NCBI GenBank assembly: GCA_947447525.1
Contig: CANFJL010000005.1
Location: forward strand, 1 to 64,000
Direction: 5' to 3'
DNA from: Flavobacteriales bacterium
GTDB lineage: Bacteria > Bacteroidota > Bacteroidia > Flavobacteriales_D > Crocinitomicaceae
Length of the DNA stretch: 64,000 bases
A program made the position numbers and the translations under genes. The notes under the pieces are model-generated. The model was not told the DNA's origin, made no database searches, and saw only the letters and a list, made by a program, of their open reading frames with translations. Positions 39,761-51,063 of this stretch are shown here, piece after piece. Each line of letters opens with the position of its first letter. The stretch's first letter is position 1.

Positions 39761-39768
39761 TAACTTTG
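39761..39768 (+). promoter_or_regulatory. Bacteroidota -7 element TAnnTTTG
   Basis: TAACTTTG ending 4 nt before the aroC ATG. Confidence 0.45.
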
Positions 39769-39772
39769 GACC

Positions 39773-40840
39773 ATGGCAGGATCGAATTTTGGTACTCTTT
39801 TTACACTAACTTCCTTCGGAGAGTCGCATGGAATTGCCCTTGGTGGGGTAATTGATGGTATGCCTGCAAATATTGAAATAGATTTCGAAGCCATTCAATC
39901 AGAATTAGACCGCAGAAAACCAGGACAATCTGATTTGGTAAGTCCAAGAAAAGAAAAAGATGTGGTGGAATTTCTCTCCGGATTTTTTGATGGAAAATCT
40001 ACAGGAACTTCAATTGGATTCATTATAAAAAATGATGACCAACAGTCAAAAGATTATGAAAATATAAAAGATAGTTTCCGTCCCTCGCATGCTGACTATA
40101 CTTATGCTGAAAAATATGGCATCCGTGATTATCGTGGTGGTGGAAGATCTAGCGCCCGAGAAACCGTGGCAAGAGTAGTTGCAGGGGCTTTAGCAAAACA
40201 AGTATTAAATCATTTAGACATTCGATTCTCTACTTATGTTTGTCAAGTAGGAACTATTTCTTTAGAACAATTGGGTTTTTATCCAAAAGAACTAATTGAA
40301 GCCTCTTTGGTGCGCTGTCCAAATGAATCAACTGCTTACAAAATGATTCAAGAAATTGAGCAAACTCGCTTGGCAGGTGATACTATCGGGGGCCTTATTG
40401 CCTGTTGTATTGAAAATGTCCCAGCTGGAATAGGGGAGCCCGTTTTTGATAAATTACACGCGGAATTAGCTAAGGCCATGTTATCCATAAATGCAGTAAA
40501 AGGATTTGAAATTGGAAGTGGTTTTGCTGCAGCTGCAATGAAAGGATCAGAACACAATGATTTATTTAATGCGGACGGAAGTACTAAAAGTAATCACTCA
40601 GGAGGTATTCAAGGAGGTATCAGCAATGGCATGCCAATTGAATTCAAGGTTGCCTTTAAACCTGTTGCTAGTATTCTTCAAACTCAAGAAATGCTCACAA
40701 AAGATGGTGCATTGAAATCTTCTGAAATTAAGGGCCGTCATGATGCTTGTGTTGTGCCTAGAGCAGTTCCTATTGTAGAAGCTATGGCGGCAATGGTGAT
40801 TTTAGATTTCTACCTTCGCAATAAGTCAGTACATTTGTAA
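39773..40840 (+). CDS. aroC: Chorismate synthase
   Basis: [72 protein letters not shown]. Confidence 0.98.
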   Translation: MAGSNFGTLFTLTSFGESHGIALGGVIDGMPANIEIDFEAIQSELDRRKPGQSDLVSPRKEKDVVEFLSGFFDGKSTGTSIGFIIKNDDQQSKDYENIKDSFRPSHADYTYAEKYGIRDYRGGGRSSARETVARVVAGALAKQVLNHLDIRFSTYVCQVGTISLEQLGFYPKELIEASLVRCPNESTAYKMIQEIEQTRLAGDTIGGLIACCIENVPAGIGEPVFDKLHAELAKAMLSINAVKGFEIGSGFAAAAMKGSEHNDLFNADGSTKSNHSGGIQGGISNGMPIEFKVAFKPVASILQTQEMLTKDGALKSSEIKGRHDACVVPRAVPIVEAMAAMVILDFYLRNKSVHL

Positions 40841-40852
40841 AAAAAATAAAAA

Positions 40853-41305
40853 ATGATTCAACGTATTCAACATTTATATTTGACTTTTGTAATAATAAAT
40901 CTTTGTGTATTATTAAGTGGTGTACATTTGGCCAGTTATGAAGCAAAAAACTTAATGCATCAATGCACTGTTTATGGCTTCTTGGAAGGAAAAAATATGG
41001 TGCATAATTTCCCCCTTTATATTATTGTATTAGTGCTCATTGCCTTCTTGATCTTTAGCATTAGTCAATTTAAAAAATTAAAACTTCAACTGAAAATAGT
41101 GCAAATGACTTTTGTACTTTACCTCTTATTTACTTTAGGGGTCACCGCTTTGTTTTTATTTAAATTAATGCCCAATGTCCCTGAGACGGTAAGTTTAGAA
41201 TTGGGTTATTATTTATTAGTTCTTGGTTTACCTTTTACTTATTTAGGGATGCGAGGAATTAAACGAGACAAGAATTTACTTGACTCTCTCAACAGATTAC
41301 GTTAA
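40853..41305 (+). CDS. DUF4293-like membrane protein
   Basis: MIQRIQHLYL start and four predicted TM segments. Confidence 0.75.
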   Translation: MIQRIQHLYLTFVIINLCVLLSGVHLASYEAKNLMHQCTVYGFLEGKNMVHNFPLYIIVLVLIAFLIFSISQFKKLKLQLKIVQMTFVLYLLFTLGVTALFLFKLMPNVPETVSLELGYYLLVLGLPFTYLGMRGIKRDKNLLDSLNRLR

Positions 41306-41306
41306 C

Positions 41307-43184
41307 ATGAATTATTTATCGGTAGAAAACCTAACCAAATCTTTTGGTGAACGCATACTTTTTGAAGATCTAACTTTTGGAATTGATCAAGGACAAAAAG
41401 TGGCAATTGTTGCAAAAAATGGAGCAGGTAAAACTACGCTTCTACGCTGTTTAATGGATATGGAGCAGTATGATAGTGGTCGTATTGTTTATCGAAATGA
41501 TATTCGTGTTGCTTTTATGGAACAAACAGAATCGCTCAATCCTGATCAATCTATTCTAGAAGCGGTATTTGATCATGATATTCCAGCACTTCAGTTAATC
41601 AAGACCTACAATCTTGCTATGGCAACGAATGATGAGGATGCTTTAGCGGATTGTTATCAAGCGATAACGGAAATGAATGCTTGGGATATAGAAGTGAAAG
41701 TGCAGCAAATTCTATCGGTTCTTAAATTAGATCAAACGGATCAAAAAATTGGTTCTTTGTCCGGAGGTCAAAAAAAGAGAGTAGCATTAGCAAAAGTATT
41801 ATTGTCTGAGGCTGATTTTTTAATTTTAGATGAACCTACCAATCATTTGGATTTGGATATGATTGAATGGCTTGAGTCTTACCTCTCGGCATCCAAGTCC
41901 ACTTTATTGATGGTGACTCACGATCGTTATTTTTTGGAGGTGGTGTGTGATACCATTTTTGAACTAAGCGATCGTACGATATATAAGTATAAAGGTAATT
42001 TCTCTTATTATTTGGAGAAGAAGGCTGAACGTGAAGAACAATTACAATCTACTGTTGAGAAAGCTAAAAACACTTTCCGCAAAGAGTTAGATTGGATTAG
42101 GAGACAGCCAAAAGCAAGAGGTACCAAACAAAAAGCTCGAGTTGATGCCTTTGATGGTATTAAGGCAACGGCACAAATGCGCTTGGATGAGGATGAAATG
42201 GAATTACCAATTAAAATGGAGCGTTTAGGTTCCAAAATAGTGGAGTTCCATAAGGTAAGTAAGTCTTATGATCCTAAGGTTATTTTGGAGGACTTCTCTT
42301 ATCATTTCCAGAGAAAAGAACGCTTGGGTATTGTTGGTAATAATGGAACAGGAAAAAGTACTTTTTTAAATATGCTGATTGGCGAAGAGCCAACAGATAG
42401 AGGGAAGGTAGTTATCGGTGATACGATTGTCTTTGGTTATTACAGTCAAGATCTTATAAAGGTTGATGACAATAAGAAGGTGATTGATGTGGTAAAGGAT
42501 GTTGCAGAATTTATTCCGCTAGAAAAAGGAAAAGAGCTTTCTGCTGCGCAATTATTGGAGCGATTTTTATTTAATCGCGATATGCATTATAATTTCGTAC
42601 ATAAATTAAGTGGTGGTGAAAAACGCCGTCTGAAGTTGCTGAAGGTCTTGATGAGTAATCCTAATTTCTTAATCTTGGATGAACCTACAAATGATCTTGA
42701 TATTTTTGCAATGAGTGTCCTAGAAGAATATTTGCGTGGATTTCAAGGTTGCCTAGTGGTGGTATCGCATGACCGTTATTTTATGGATAAAATGGTGGAT
42801 CACCTTTTTGTTTTTGAAGGTGAAGGCGTTCTAAAGGATATCGTAGGTAATTATACGGAATTTAGAAAAGCTCAAATTCAAAAAGCACGCAATTCAAAGG
42901 ACAATAAGACGACAACTGAAAAACCTGAAAAGGATGAGTTTAAAGAAAAATTAATTTCAACTTCTAGCGAAAAACGCAAGTTGAGCTTCAAGGAAAAAGC
43001 TGAATTTGAAAGTTTGGAGCGTGACTTGGAATTACTGGAAGAGAAAAAAAATGCTTTAACGGAAGCCTTACTTAATCCTGAAAATAGCGCTAAACTATAT
43101 GAAATCGGACAAGATTTAGGAGTACTGGTGACGGAATTGGAAAGTAAAACGGATCGATGGTTGGAATTATCCGAATTCGTTTAG
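41307..43184 (+). CDS. ABC-F family ATPase (Uup-like)
   Basis: Two ABC cassettes (AKNGAGKTTLLR, GNNGTGKSTFLN), two signature motifs, linker RKELDWIRRQPKARGTKQKARVDAF, C-terminal coiled coil. Confidence 0.95.
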   Translation: MNYLSVENLTKSFGERILFEDLTFGIDQGQKVAIVAKNGAGKTTLLRCLMDMEQYDSGRIVYRNDIRVAFMEQTESLNPDQSILEAVFDHDIPALQLIKTYNLAMATNDEDALADCYQAITEMNAWDIEVKVQQILSVLKLDQTDQKIGSLSGGQKKRVALAKVLLSEADFLILDEPTNHLDLDMIEWLESYLSASKSTLLMVTHDRYFLEVVCDTIFELSDRTIYKYKGNFSYYLEKKAEREEQLQSTVEKAKNTFRKELDWIRRQPKARGTKQKARVDAFDGIKATAQMRLDEDEMELPIKMERLGSKIVEFHKVSKSYDPKVILEDFSYHFQRKERLGIVGNNGTGKSTFLNMLIGEEPTDRGKVVIGDTIVFGYYSQDLIKVDDNKKVIDVVKDVAEFIPLEKGKELSAAQLLERFLFNRDMHYNFVHKLSGGEKRRLKLLKVLMSNPNFLILDEPTNDLDIFAMSVLEEYLRGFQGCLVVVSHDRYFMDKMVDHLFVFEGEGVLKDIVGNYTEFRKAQIQKARNSKDNKTTTEKPEKDEFKEKLISTSSEKRKLSFKEKAEFESLERDLELLEEKKNALTEALLNPENSAKLYEIGQDLGVLVTELESKTDRWLELSEFV

Positions 43185-44206
43185 GGTTTATTTTTCAATA
43201 CGTCCAAGTGAAGTAATTTATTAGCGACAATACTACCGGTCTTATCTCTAAGTTGAACTTCAATTGTTTTTTCCAAAGCATCTATTTCTATCAGTCCAAA
43301 ATTATTCTGCATCATGGGTCCTGCAATCCTATTTTTATTAGGTGTGGCAAAACGCCATTCTTGGGTGAGACCACTGGAAGTAAAATCAAATATCGGGTAA
43401 GATTCTTTATTTGTCAATTCAGAAAATTCTCCGTAATGCACATCTCCAGATATAAAAATCACTCCATTTGCTTGCGTTTCTTTAATCAATTGAAGCATTT
43501 TGTTTTGTTCAGAAGGAAAATTTGCCCATGATTCATAACCATTGTATTCGATTCCAAATTGTGTAGAGGAAGCAATAATTCTGTAATCTGCAGCTTGAGA
43601 TAATACTCCCTTCAACCAAGTCCATTGTTGTCTTCCTAAAATAGTTTTACTCGAATCTGTATGCGGAGTATAAGTAAGTTCATACTCAGGATTGTTTGTC
43701 CCACGATTTTTACGCTTCGTCCTTATCAATTGATCTCTAAAGGTTCGGGTGTCAAGTAAAATCACTTGCACTTTGGCACCTTCAAGTTCAAAAATATAAC
43801 TGGTATATATTCCATCGTGTACCCAGCGATCTGAGGCAATTGGTTCCTTGAAAAAGTTGAGAAAAATTTTCTTATTTTGTTTTTTCTTGGTGTATTCTTT
43901 GCCTGCGTCATCTTTTCCAAAATCATGATCATCCCATGTTGCAAGGATGGAAGTATTGGCGTTCAAAAGTTGAAAGGAGGGAATAGCGCCAAGCTGCTCA
44001 TATTTTTTTTTCATCACAGATTTTCGCTTGGAATCTCCGTAGATATTGTCCCCTAAAAAAACAAAGTAATTGGGTTGTAGCTTGGCTACTTCAAATAGTA
44101 TTGGTAAGTCTGTATCTTGATGTCCGCACGAACCAAAAGCAAGGGTCAACTTCGTTTGCGAATGACAGATAAGTGGTGCAAAAAGAAAAACAAAAAATAA
44201 TTTCAC
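43181..44206 (-). CDS. PhoD-like alkaline phosphatase/metallophosphatase
   Basis: FAFGSCG, YFVFLGDNIYGD, LATWDDHDFGKDDAG, VIFISGDVHYGEFSEL. Confidence 0.92.
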   Translation of the reverse strand: MKLFFVFLFAPLICHSQTKLTLAFGSCGHQDTDLPILFEVAKLQPNYFVFLGDNIYGDSKRKSVMKKKYEQLGAIPSFQLLNANTSILATWDDHDFGKDDAGKEYTKKKQNKKIFLNFFKEPIASDRWVHDGIYTSYIFELEGAKVQVILLDTRTFRDQLIRTKRKNRGTNNPEYELTYTPHTDSSKTILGRQQWTWLKGVLSQAADYRIIASSTQFGIEYNGYESWANFPSEQNKMLQLIKETQANGVIFISGDVHYGEFSELTNKESYPIFDFTSSGLTQEWRFATPNKNRIAGPMMQNNFGLIEIDALEKTIEVQLRDKTGSIVANKLLHLDVLKNKP

Positions 44207-44311
44207 AAGCTAAAGATAAAGGATATTGTCTTTATGTAGACTCGCTTTTTATTTTTCATTACTTTTAACTTCCACGAAAGCACCCTGCTTTCCAAATTAT
44301 ATTTAGTGATT

Positions 44312-45790
44312 ATGGCAGAAGAAAAACATGATTTTCAGCGCTCTTTAGGATTAATGGATGCTACTGCAATTGTAGCAGGTTCCATGATTGGATCCGGAAT
44401 CTTTATCGTAAGTGCTGATATGGGGCGTATGGTGGGTTCGGCAGGATGGCTTTTAGTTTTGTGGTTATTGACAGGTCTCATTACCTTGATGGCCGCTTTG
44501 AGTTATGGTGAATTAGCAGGCATGATGCCTAAAGCAGGTGGACAATTTGTTTATATTGAAAAAGCATGGGGAAAATTCACTGCTTTTCTTTACGGATGGA
44601 CGGTTTTTACAGTAATTCAAACCGGTGTAATCGCCGCAGTGGCAGTTGCATTTGCAAAATATACTGCTTATTTCTTTCCCGAATTGGGACCTGATCACAT
44701 ACTCTTATCATTAGGAAATTTTGAAATTTCAGCGGCTCAAGTTCTTGCTATAGCAAGTATTTTTCTCCTGACTTTCATCAATAGTAGAGGATTGAAAAGC
44801 GGTAAAATTATTCAAATGGTTTTTACAAGCGCTAAACTTTTAGCCTTACTCGCATTGATTGTCCTTGGCCTAGCGATTGGCTTAAAAGGGGAGGTCTTTT
44901 CTCAAAACATGGCGCACATGTGGGACGCAGCGCCTACATGGATCAGTAGTGATGGGGGAAAAAACTGGACGGAATCCATTTCACCAATTACTGGAGTTGC
45001 CCTGATGCTCGCGCTCGGCACCGCTATTATCGGTTCCTTGTTTTCAAGTGATGCTTGGAATAATGTGACCTTTATTGCGGGTGAAATTAAAAATCCGAAG
45101 AAAAATATTCCTTTGAGTTTGCTCCTGGGTACCAGTATTGTTACGATTTTGTATGTATTGGCCAATTTAGCTTATTTAGCCTTGATTCCTTTGCATGGAA
45201 GTCCAGACGGAACAGACATCATGTCTCAGGGAATTCAATTTGCAGGTGCAGGAACAGATCGTGTTGGAACAGCAGCTGCTTCTCAAGTCTTTGGAGATTT
45301 TGCAGCAGGTTTTATGGCGATTCTCATTATGGTATCTACTTTCGGTTGCAATAATGGATTAATCCTCTCAGGAGCCCGAGTTTATTATGCCATGGCAGAA
45401 GATGGCTTGTTCTTTAAAAGAGCCGCTCAATTAAATAAAAATTCCGTTCCTTATTTCTCTTTAATGATTCAGGCAGTTTGGGCAAGTGTGCTATGTTTGA
45501 GTGGGTCTTATGGAGATCTGTTGGACTATGCTACTTTTGCTTCTTTGATTTTTTATATCATTACTATCGCAGGAATTTTCAAACTTCGAATTAAAGAACC
45601 TAAAGCAGAAAGGCCCTACAAGGTTATTGCTTATCCGTTTACTCCAGCACTTTATATTCTCCTAGCAACTACTATTTGTGTAATTTTATTGATTACGAAA
45701 ACTCAAAATACGCTTTTAGGCCTGCTTATTGTTGGTCTAGGAATTCCTGTATTTTTTATTCGTAATTATTTCGCTAAAAAAAATAGTTAA
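44312..45790 (+). CDS. APC family amino acid permease
   Basis: LMDATAIVAGSMIGSGIFIVSADM and about 12 TM segments. Confidence 0.93.
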   Translation: MAEEKHDFQRSLGLMDATAIVAGSMIGSGIFIVSADMGRMVGSAGWLLVLWLLTGLITLMAALSYGELAGMMPKAGGQFVYIEKAWGKFTAFLYGWTVFTVIQTGVIAAVAVAFAKYTAYFFPELGPDHILLSLGNFEISAAQVLAIASIFLLTFINSRGLKSGKIIQMVFTSAKLLALLALIVLGLAIGLKGEVFSQNMAHMWDAAPTWISSDGGKNWTESISPITGVALMLALGTAIIGSLFSSDAWNNVTFIAGEIKNPKKNIPLSLLLGTSIVTILYVLANLAYLALIPLHGSPDGTDIMSQGIQFAGAGTDRVGTAAASQVFGDFAAGFMAILIMVSTFGCNNGLILSGARVYYAMAEDGLFFKRAAQLNKNSVPYFSLMIQAVWASVLCLSGSYGDLLDYATFASLIFYIITIAGIFKLRIKEPKAERPYKVIAYPFTPALYILLATTICVILLITKTQNTLLGLLIVGLGIPVFFIRNYFAKKNS

Positions 45791-46198
45791 ATGTCCATTT
45801 CAGATCTTTGGTTGAATTTATCTGTGAAAAACATAGAGGATTCTAAAGCATTTTTTACCGCTATTGGTTTTGAATTAAGTGAGGGTCCTGGCAATAGTGC
45901 AACTTCTGCTTGTATCCTTATGGGAACGAAGAAAGTGGTTGTAATGCTTTTTCAAGAAGAAGTTTTTAATGGTTTCATTAATCAGAAAGGAACTTTTTCG
46001 TCTCCTCATCCTTCATTAATTTCGATAAGTGTTGATTCTAAAGAGGCTGTTGATGCCCTTGCTCAAAAAGTCATCAATGCCGGAGGTACTTGTTCGCATG
46101 AACCTAAGGAAATGAAGGATTGGATCTATGCTTGTAATTTTTTAGATCTGGATCAGCACCAATGGAATGTAGTTTATATGAAAAATGATGCCGTATGA
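45791..46198 (+). CDS. VOC/glyoxalase family protein
   Basis: LNLSVKNIEDSKAFFTAIGFEL; FLDLDQHQWNVVYM. Confidence 0.88.
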   Translation: MSISDLWLNLSVKNIEDSKAFFTAIGFELSEGPGNSATSACILMGTKKVVVMLFQEEVFNGFINQKGTFSSPHPSLISISVDSKEAVDALAQKVINAGGTCSHEPKEMKDWIYACNFLDLDQHQWNVVYMKNDAV

Positions 46199-47835
46199 AA
46201 ATTTTAATATTATGCTTGCTATTTTTTGGTTCCATTGGGATGGTACGGTCTCAAAAGTATAACCATGAAGATTCATTGAGGGGAAGTATTGGCAAGGAAA
46301 GGGCATGGTGGGATGTGCAAAAGTACAGTCTTAGTTTTGAAGTTTACCCTTCTAGTAAAAGCATTAAGGGAAAAAATGTAATTCGTTATAAGGTGCTATC
46401 GGTTCAACAAGAAATGCAGATTGATCTTCAGTATCCTATGAAAATAGTTTCTGTGATGCAAGATGGAATTTCCCTTGCCGTTCGTGATGATGGGAATGCC
46501 CATTTTATTTCATTAGCAAAAAAACAAATGGTAGATTCTAGCTATGATTTGGAAATTATCTTTGAGGGTATACCTGTAAGAGCTAAAAATCCACCGTGGG
46601 ATGGAGGCTTTACTTGGACGAAGGATAAATCGGGTAAAGATTTTGTAGCAACCTCATGTCAAGGAATAGGAGCGAGTCTGTGGTGGCCTTGTAAAGATCA
46701 CATGTCTGATGAACCAGACCAAGGAATGTTAATTTCAGTTGAAGTACCCAAGGGTTTAATAGCAGTTTCAAATGGTCGCTTGAAATCTCAAAGTGCTACT
46801 GCCACCACAAGTACTTTTATCTGGGAAGTGCTGAATCCAATCTGTAATTATGGTGTCAATATAAATATTGGAAATTATGTCAATTTCAAGGAGCTTTATG
46901 CAGGAGAAAAAGGCCCCTTGGATATGGATTTTTGGGTGCTGAAGGAAAATCTAGAGGCTGCAAAAATTCAGTTTAAGGATGCAACAAGAATGATGAAGGC
47001 ATTTGAGCACTGGTTTGGTCCTTATCCTTTTTATGAAGATTCTTATAAGCTGGTTGAAGTGCCTTACTTGGGTATGGAACATCAAAGTTCAGTTACTTAT
47101 GGTAATAAGTTTAAAAATGGTTATTTAGGAAGTGATTTAAGTGGTTCTGGCTTTGGATTAAAATTCGATTACATCATTATTCATGAATCTGGTCACGAGT
47201 GGTTTGCCAATAATATTACCGCCAAAGACAATGCAGATTTATGGATCCATGAATCTTTTACTACTTATTCTGAAGCTTTGTTTGTTGAATATTATTATGG
47301 AAAACCTGCGGGAGCAAGTTATGTAAAAGGAATGCGAACGCGCATTGATGATATAGAGACTGTTCCTTTGGTTGGGCAATATGGGGTGAATGATTCTTAT
47401 TCAGGGAATATTTATTACAAAGGCAGTAATGTCCTGCATACTTTGCGGCAATTGGTCAACTCAGACGAGAAATGGCGCAGTATTTTGAGAGGATTGAATC
47501 AGGAGTTTTATCATCAAACGGTCACCACCGAACAAATAGAGTCTTATATTGCTCGGGAAAGCGGATTAAATCTAGATGCTTTTTTTGATCAATACTTAAG
47601 AGATACCCGCACGCCTAGACTCATTTATTCTATAGACAAGAAAAATGTACTTCAATTTAAATGGGAATCTTGTATTCCTACTTTTGATATGCCGATTAAA
47701 ATTAAATTTGAAGATACGATTCTGTGGATTAAACCAAGTACTTCATGGTCGAGTATAAAATTGAATTCTAAGGAAACGATTAAAGATATTGTGGTCGATA
47801 AGAGTTTTTATGTGAATACCCATATTGTAAATTAA
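46195..47835 (+). CDS. M1 family metallopeptidase
   Basis: Signal peptide; LGMEHQSSVTYGN; IIHESGHEWFANNITAKDNADLWIHESFTTYSE (HExxH-x18-E). Confidence 0.94.
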   Translation: MKILILCLLFFGSIGMVRSQKYNHEDSLRGSIGKERAWWDVQKYSLSFEVYPSSKSIKGKNVIRYKVLSVQQEMQIDLQYPMKIVSVMQDGISLAVRDDGNAHFISLAKKQMVDSSYDLEIIFEGIPVRAKNPPWDGGFTWTKDKSGKDFVATSCQGIGASLWWPCKDHMSDEPDQGMLISVEVPKGLIAVSNGRLKSQSATATTSTFIWEVLNPICNYGVNINIGNYVNFKELYAGEKGPLDMDFWVLKENLEAAKIQFKDATRMMKAFEHWFGPYPFYEDSYKLVEVPYLGMEHQSSVTYGNKFKNGYLGSDLSGSGFGLKFDYIIIHESGHEWFANNITAKDNADLWIHESFTTYSEALFVEYYYGKPAGASYVKGMRTRIDDIETVPLVGQYGVNDSYSGNIYYKGSNVLHTLRQLVNSDEKWRSILRGLNQEFYHQTVTTEQIESYIARESGLNLDAFFDQYLRDTRTPRLIYSIDKKNVLQFKWESCIPTFDMPIKIKFEDTILWIKPSTSWSSIKLNSKETIKDIVVDKSFYVNTHIVN

Positions 47836-47837
47836 AA

Positions 47838-48368
47838 TTGATGCGTTATTTATATGAAGATCAATTGTATTCTGATCGATTGTGTACTAGATTCCTTAGG
47901 CCTGAAGACATGGAGACATGGGAGCCATTTTTTAAAAATAAACTGTGTACGCAGTTTTTGTCAAATTTTCCAGATCTATCTCCAATGGAGAAAGCCAAAC
48001 ATATGATCGACAAACAATTAGAAAGGTACGATCAAAAGCGCTATGGACTTCAAGTGATTTCGAATCGCATAGATAATAAACCCTTAGGCTTGTGTGGCTT
48101 GTTGTTGCAGCAAGTAGATGATATTGTTGAATTAGAAGTAGGATATCATTTTTTATATCAACATTGGGGATTTGGCTATGCAACCGAGGCAGCTTCCATA
48201 ATGATTGAATATGCTAGAAAAAATAAACTTGCAGATTCTTTGATTTCAGTAATTGATTTATTGAATTATAAATCTCAAGCTGTAGCGGAACGCAATGGTT
48301 TTGTGCGGGAAAAAGAACTGCTTTATTTGGGAGATGAGGTTTATATCTATAGAAAATCACTTCTTTAA
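47838..48368 (+). CDS. GNAT family N-acetyltransferase (RimJ/RimL-like)
   Basis: [58 protein letters not shown]. Confidence 0.9.
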   Translation: MMRYLYEDQLYSDRLCTRFLRPEDMETWEPFFKNKLCTQFLSNFPDLSPMEKAKHMIDKQLERYDQKRYGLQVISNRIDNKPLGLCGLLLQQVDDIVELEVGYHFLYQHWGFGYATEAASIMIEYARKNKLADSLISVIDLLNYKSQAVAERNGFVREKELLYLGDEVYIYRKSLL

Positions 48369-49283
48369 AAAAGAAATATTTCTCTTCAATCCTTCAAATT
48401 TGGTGCGTTTCACAGCACTATGCTTAAATAAATTTTGAAAAGTTTCTTTTTCTAAATCAATCCAATCCCCATGATTTAGATCTAGGAGTTGTGCACTGGG
48501 AACGAAGCGTTTTTCAGTATGTACTTTTGCAAATTTATTCCACGGACAAACCTCTTGACAAATATCACAACCAAACATCCAATTGTCCATTTTCCCTTTA
48601 AATTCATCTGGTAACAAGGCATCCTTGAGTTCAATGGTTAAGTGAGAGATGCATTTTGAACCATCAATGACATAAGGAGCAATTAGGGCCTCAGTTGGAC
48701 AAGCATCCAAACATTTCGTACAAGTTCCACAATAATCCTTCATGGGACCATCTGCTTCAAATTCTAAGTCTGTTATGAGTTCTGCAATAAAAAAATAACT
48801 TCCTTCTTGAGGATGAATGAGATTGGTGTTTTTTCCCATCCAACCTAAACCCGCTTTTTTGGCCCAAACTTTATCCATTACGGGAGCAGAATCCACAAAA
48901 ACTCGACCTTGAATATCTCCAATGGTCGTTTTCATATAATCAAGTAGCTCTTGTAATTTATCTTTAATTACAAAGTGATAATCTTCACCATAGGCATATT
49001 GAGATATTTTTGGTGCTTCAGGATCCGTTTGCTTGATTGGATTGTGATAATTGAGCAACAAAGAAATAACACTTTTTGCATCATCAACCAAAAGCCTTGG
49101 ATCTAAACGCTTATCAAAATGATTTTCCATATAGGACATGGAACCGTGATAGTTCTTTTGAAGCCAATGTTCGAGTCGAGGTGCTTCTTCGTTTAAGAAT
49201 TCGGCCTTCGAAAATCCACAGTGGAAAAAGCCTAAGGCCGCAGCTTTATTTTTAATATCCTGTTTGTATCGGGTTGCATTCAT
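48357..49283 (-). CDS. queG: Epoxyqueuosine reductase
   Basis: [28 protein letters not shown]; two 4Fe-4S motifs [16 protein letters not shown] and [11 protein letters not shown]. Confidence 0.96.
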   Translation of the reverse strand: MNATRYKQDIKNKAAALGFFHCGFSKAEFLNEEAPRLEHWLQKNYHGSMSYMENHFDKRLDPRLLVDDAKSVISLLLNYHNPIKQTDPEAPKISQYAYGEDYHFVIKDKLQELLDYMKTTIGDIQGRVFVDSAPVMDKVWAKKAGLGWMGKNTNLIHPQEGSYFFIAELITDLEFEADGPMKDYCGTCTKCLDACPTEALIAPYVIDGSKCISHLTIELKDALLPDEFKGKMDNWMFGCDICQEVCPWNKFAKVHTEKRFVPSAQLLDLNHGDWIDLEKETFQNLFKHSAVKRTKFEGLKRNISFLKK

Positions 49284-49286
49284 GAA

Positions 49287-50306
49287 TTAGAACAAACCTC
49301 CTTGTGCCCAGCCCAACTCTTTACCTAAATGATTATAAGCTTTTTCAGTAGCCTTTCTACCTCTTGGGGTACGCATTAAAAATCCTTCCTGAATTAAAAA
49401 TGGTTCGTAGACTTCTTCTAAAGTTCCTGCATTTTCTCCAATTGCAGTTGCTATAGTCGTCAATCCTACTGGTCCACCGCTGAATTTATCAATGATGACT
49501 TTCAAGATTCGTATATCCATTTCATCTAAACCATTGGCATCAACATTTAATGCTTTTAAGGCAAATTCGGTAATAGCATCTTCTATTTTTCCGCTTCCTT
49601 TTATTTGAGCAAAGTCTCTAACGCGGCGCAACAAAGCATTGGCAATTCTTGGCGTTCCACGACTTCTACTCGCAATTTTGAACGCTGCATCTTCATCAAT
49701 GGCAATGTTTAATAATCCTGCTGATCGTTCAACAATACTGGTCAATGTTTTTGCATCGTAATATTCTAGGCGAGAATTAATCCCAAATCGTGCGCGCAAA
49801 GGAGAGGTCAATAAACCTGATCTTGTTGTAGCACCAATTAAAGTAAAGGGACTAAGATTTATCTGTATAGACCTTGCATTAGGTCCTGTATCTAATAATA
49901 TATCAATTACATAATCTTCCATTGCTGAATACAAGTATTCCTCAACTACTGGACTTAAACGATGGATTTCATCAATAAAAAGGACATCACCATCACTTAA
50001 ATTGGTTAGTAAGCCCGCCAAGTCTCCTGGTTTATCAAGTACAGGACCGCTCGTCACCTTAAATCCAACCCCCATTTCGTTGGCAATAATATTGGCTAAG
50101 GTAGTTTTTCCTAATCCTGGAGGTCCGTGCAGTAGAACATGGTCTAAAGGTTCATTTCTCAATCTTGCTGCCTGAACAAAGACTAATAAATTTTCGACAA
50201 TAGCAGGTTGTCCCGCAAAATCTGCAAGCGACTTGGGCCTTAATACCTTATCAATTTCTTGTTCTGGTTGTTCGGCGTTGTCTCTATAGTCAAATGATTC
50301 TTCCAA
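49287..50306 (-). CDS. ruvB: Holliday junction DNA helicase RuvB
   Basis: [75 protein letters not shown]. Confidence 0.98.
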   Translation of the reverse strand: MEESFDYRDNAEQPEQEIDKVLRPKSLADFAGQPAIVENLLVFVQAARLRNEPLDHVLLHGPPGLGKTTLANIIANEMGVGFKVTSGPVLDKPGDLAGLLTNLSDGDVLFIDEIHRLSPVVEEYLYSAMEDYVIDILLDTGPNARSIQINLSPFTLIGATTRSGLLTSPLRARFGINSRLEYYDAKTLTSIVERSAGLLNIAIDEDAAFKIASRSRGTPRIANALLRRVRDFAQIKGSGKIEDAITEFALKALNVDANGLDEMDIRILKVIIDKFSGGPVGLTTIATAIGENAGTLEEVYEPFLIQEGFLMRTPRGRKATEKAYNHLGKELGWAQGGLF

Positions 50307-50394
50307 AAGAATTGTTTTTACAAATTTACAAAAGCACTTGAATTGACATTCATTTTATGTGTTTAATACAGAAAATCAAAAATTATCTAAGAAA

Positions 50395-51057
50395 CTAACG
50401 AATGGTTTCTAAAAAAGCACTCATGGTGTCAAATTGAAAATCCGCGAGCATTATTCTCGGATCTACCAAGTGTGTTTTTTCAGGAATACAAACTACTTTC
50501 ATCTTGGCTGCTTTACCTGCTATAATTCCATTAACTGAATCTTCAATCACAAGGCATTTTTCTGGATATACGATTAACTTTTTGGCCACACTTAAATAAA
50601 CCGCAGGATGAGGTTTGCCATAATGTTCTAATTCCGCAGAGTGGGTAAAGTTAAAATAGGACTTAATACGTAAAGATTCCACAACTACTCGAATGAGTCT
50701 ACTGGAGGAAGAGGTGGCCAATCCAATGGGCAAGTTAATACTTTGCAAATAGTCTAATGTGTCGATTACCCCAGGCAATGGAAATGGATTTTCGGCAATT
50801 AGTTTTTCCATCGCGGCAATAATCTGTTCTTCAACTTCTGATTCATCTGTCACTCCCCAATTTTCATGGAGATTCCAAAAATGAATTACTTCATCAATTC
50901 TTAAGCCAACGGTTTTTTGAAAGTCTGATTTTGTTAAAGTGGATCCGAGTTTTGAGAAAACTTCTTCCATGGCTATTTTCCATAAGGGTTCTGAATCAAT
51001 TAAGACCCCATCCATGTCAAAAATTACAGCATCAAAGTCTTGTATATCTAAATTCAT
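50395..51057 (-). CDS. HAD-superfamily phosphatase (beta-phosphoglucomutase/HxpB-like)
   Basis: DAVIFDMDGVLIDSEPLW; GLATSSSSRLI; GKPHPAVYL; CLVIEDSVNGI. Confidence 0.93.
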   Translation of the reverse strand: MNLDIQDFDAVIFDMDGVLIDSEPLWKIAMEEVFSKLGSTLTKSDFQKTVGLRIDEVIHFWNLHENWGVTDESEVEEQIIAAMEKLIAENPFPLPGVIDTLDYLQSINLPIGLATSSSSRLIRVVVESLRIKSYFNFTHSAELEHYGKPHPAVYLSVAKKLIVYPEKCLVIEDSVNGIIAGKAAKMKVVCIPEKTHLVDPRIMLADFQFDTMSAFLETIR

Positions 51058-51063
51058 AAGAAC

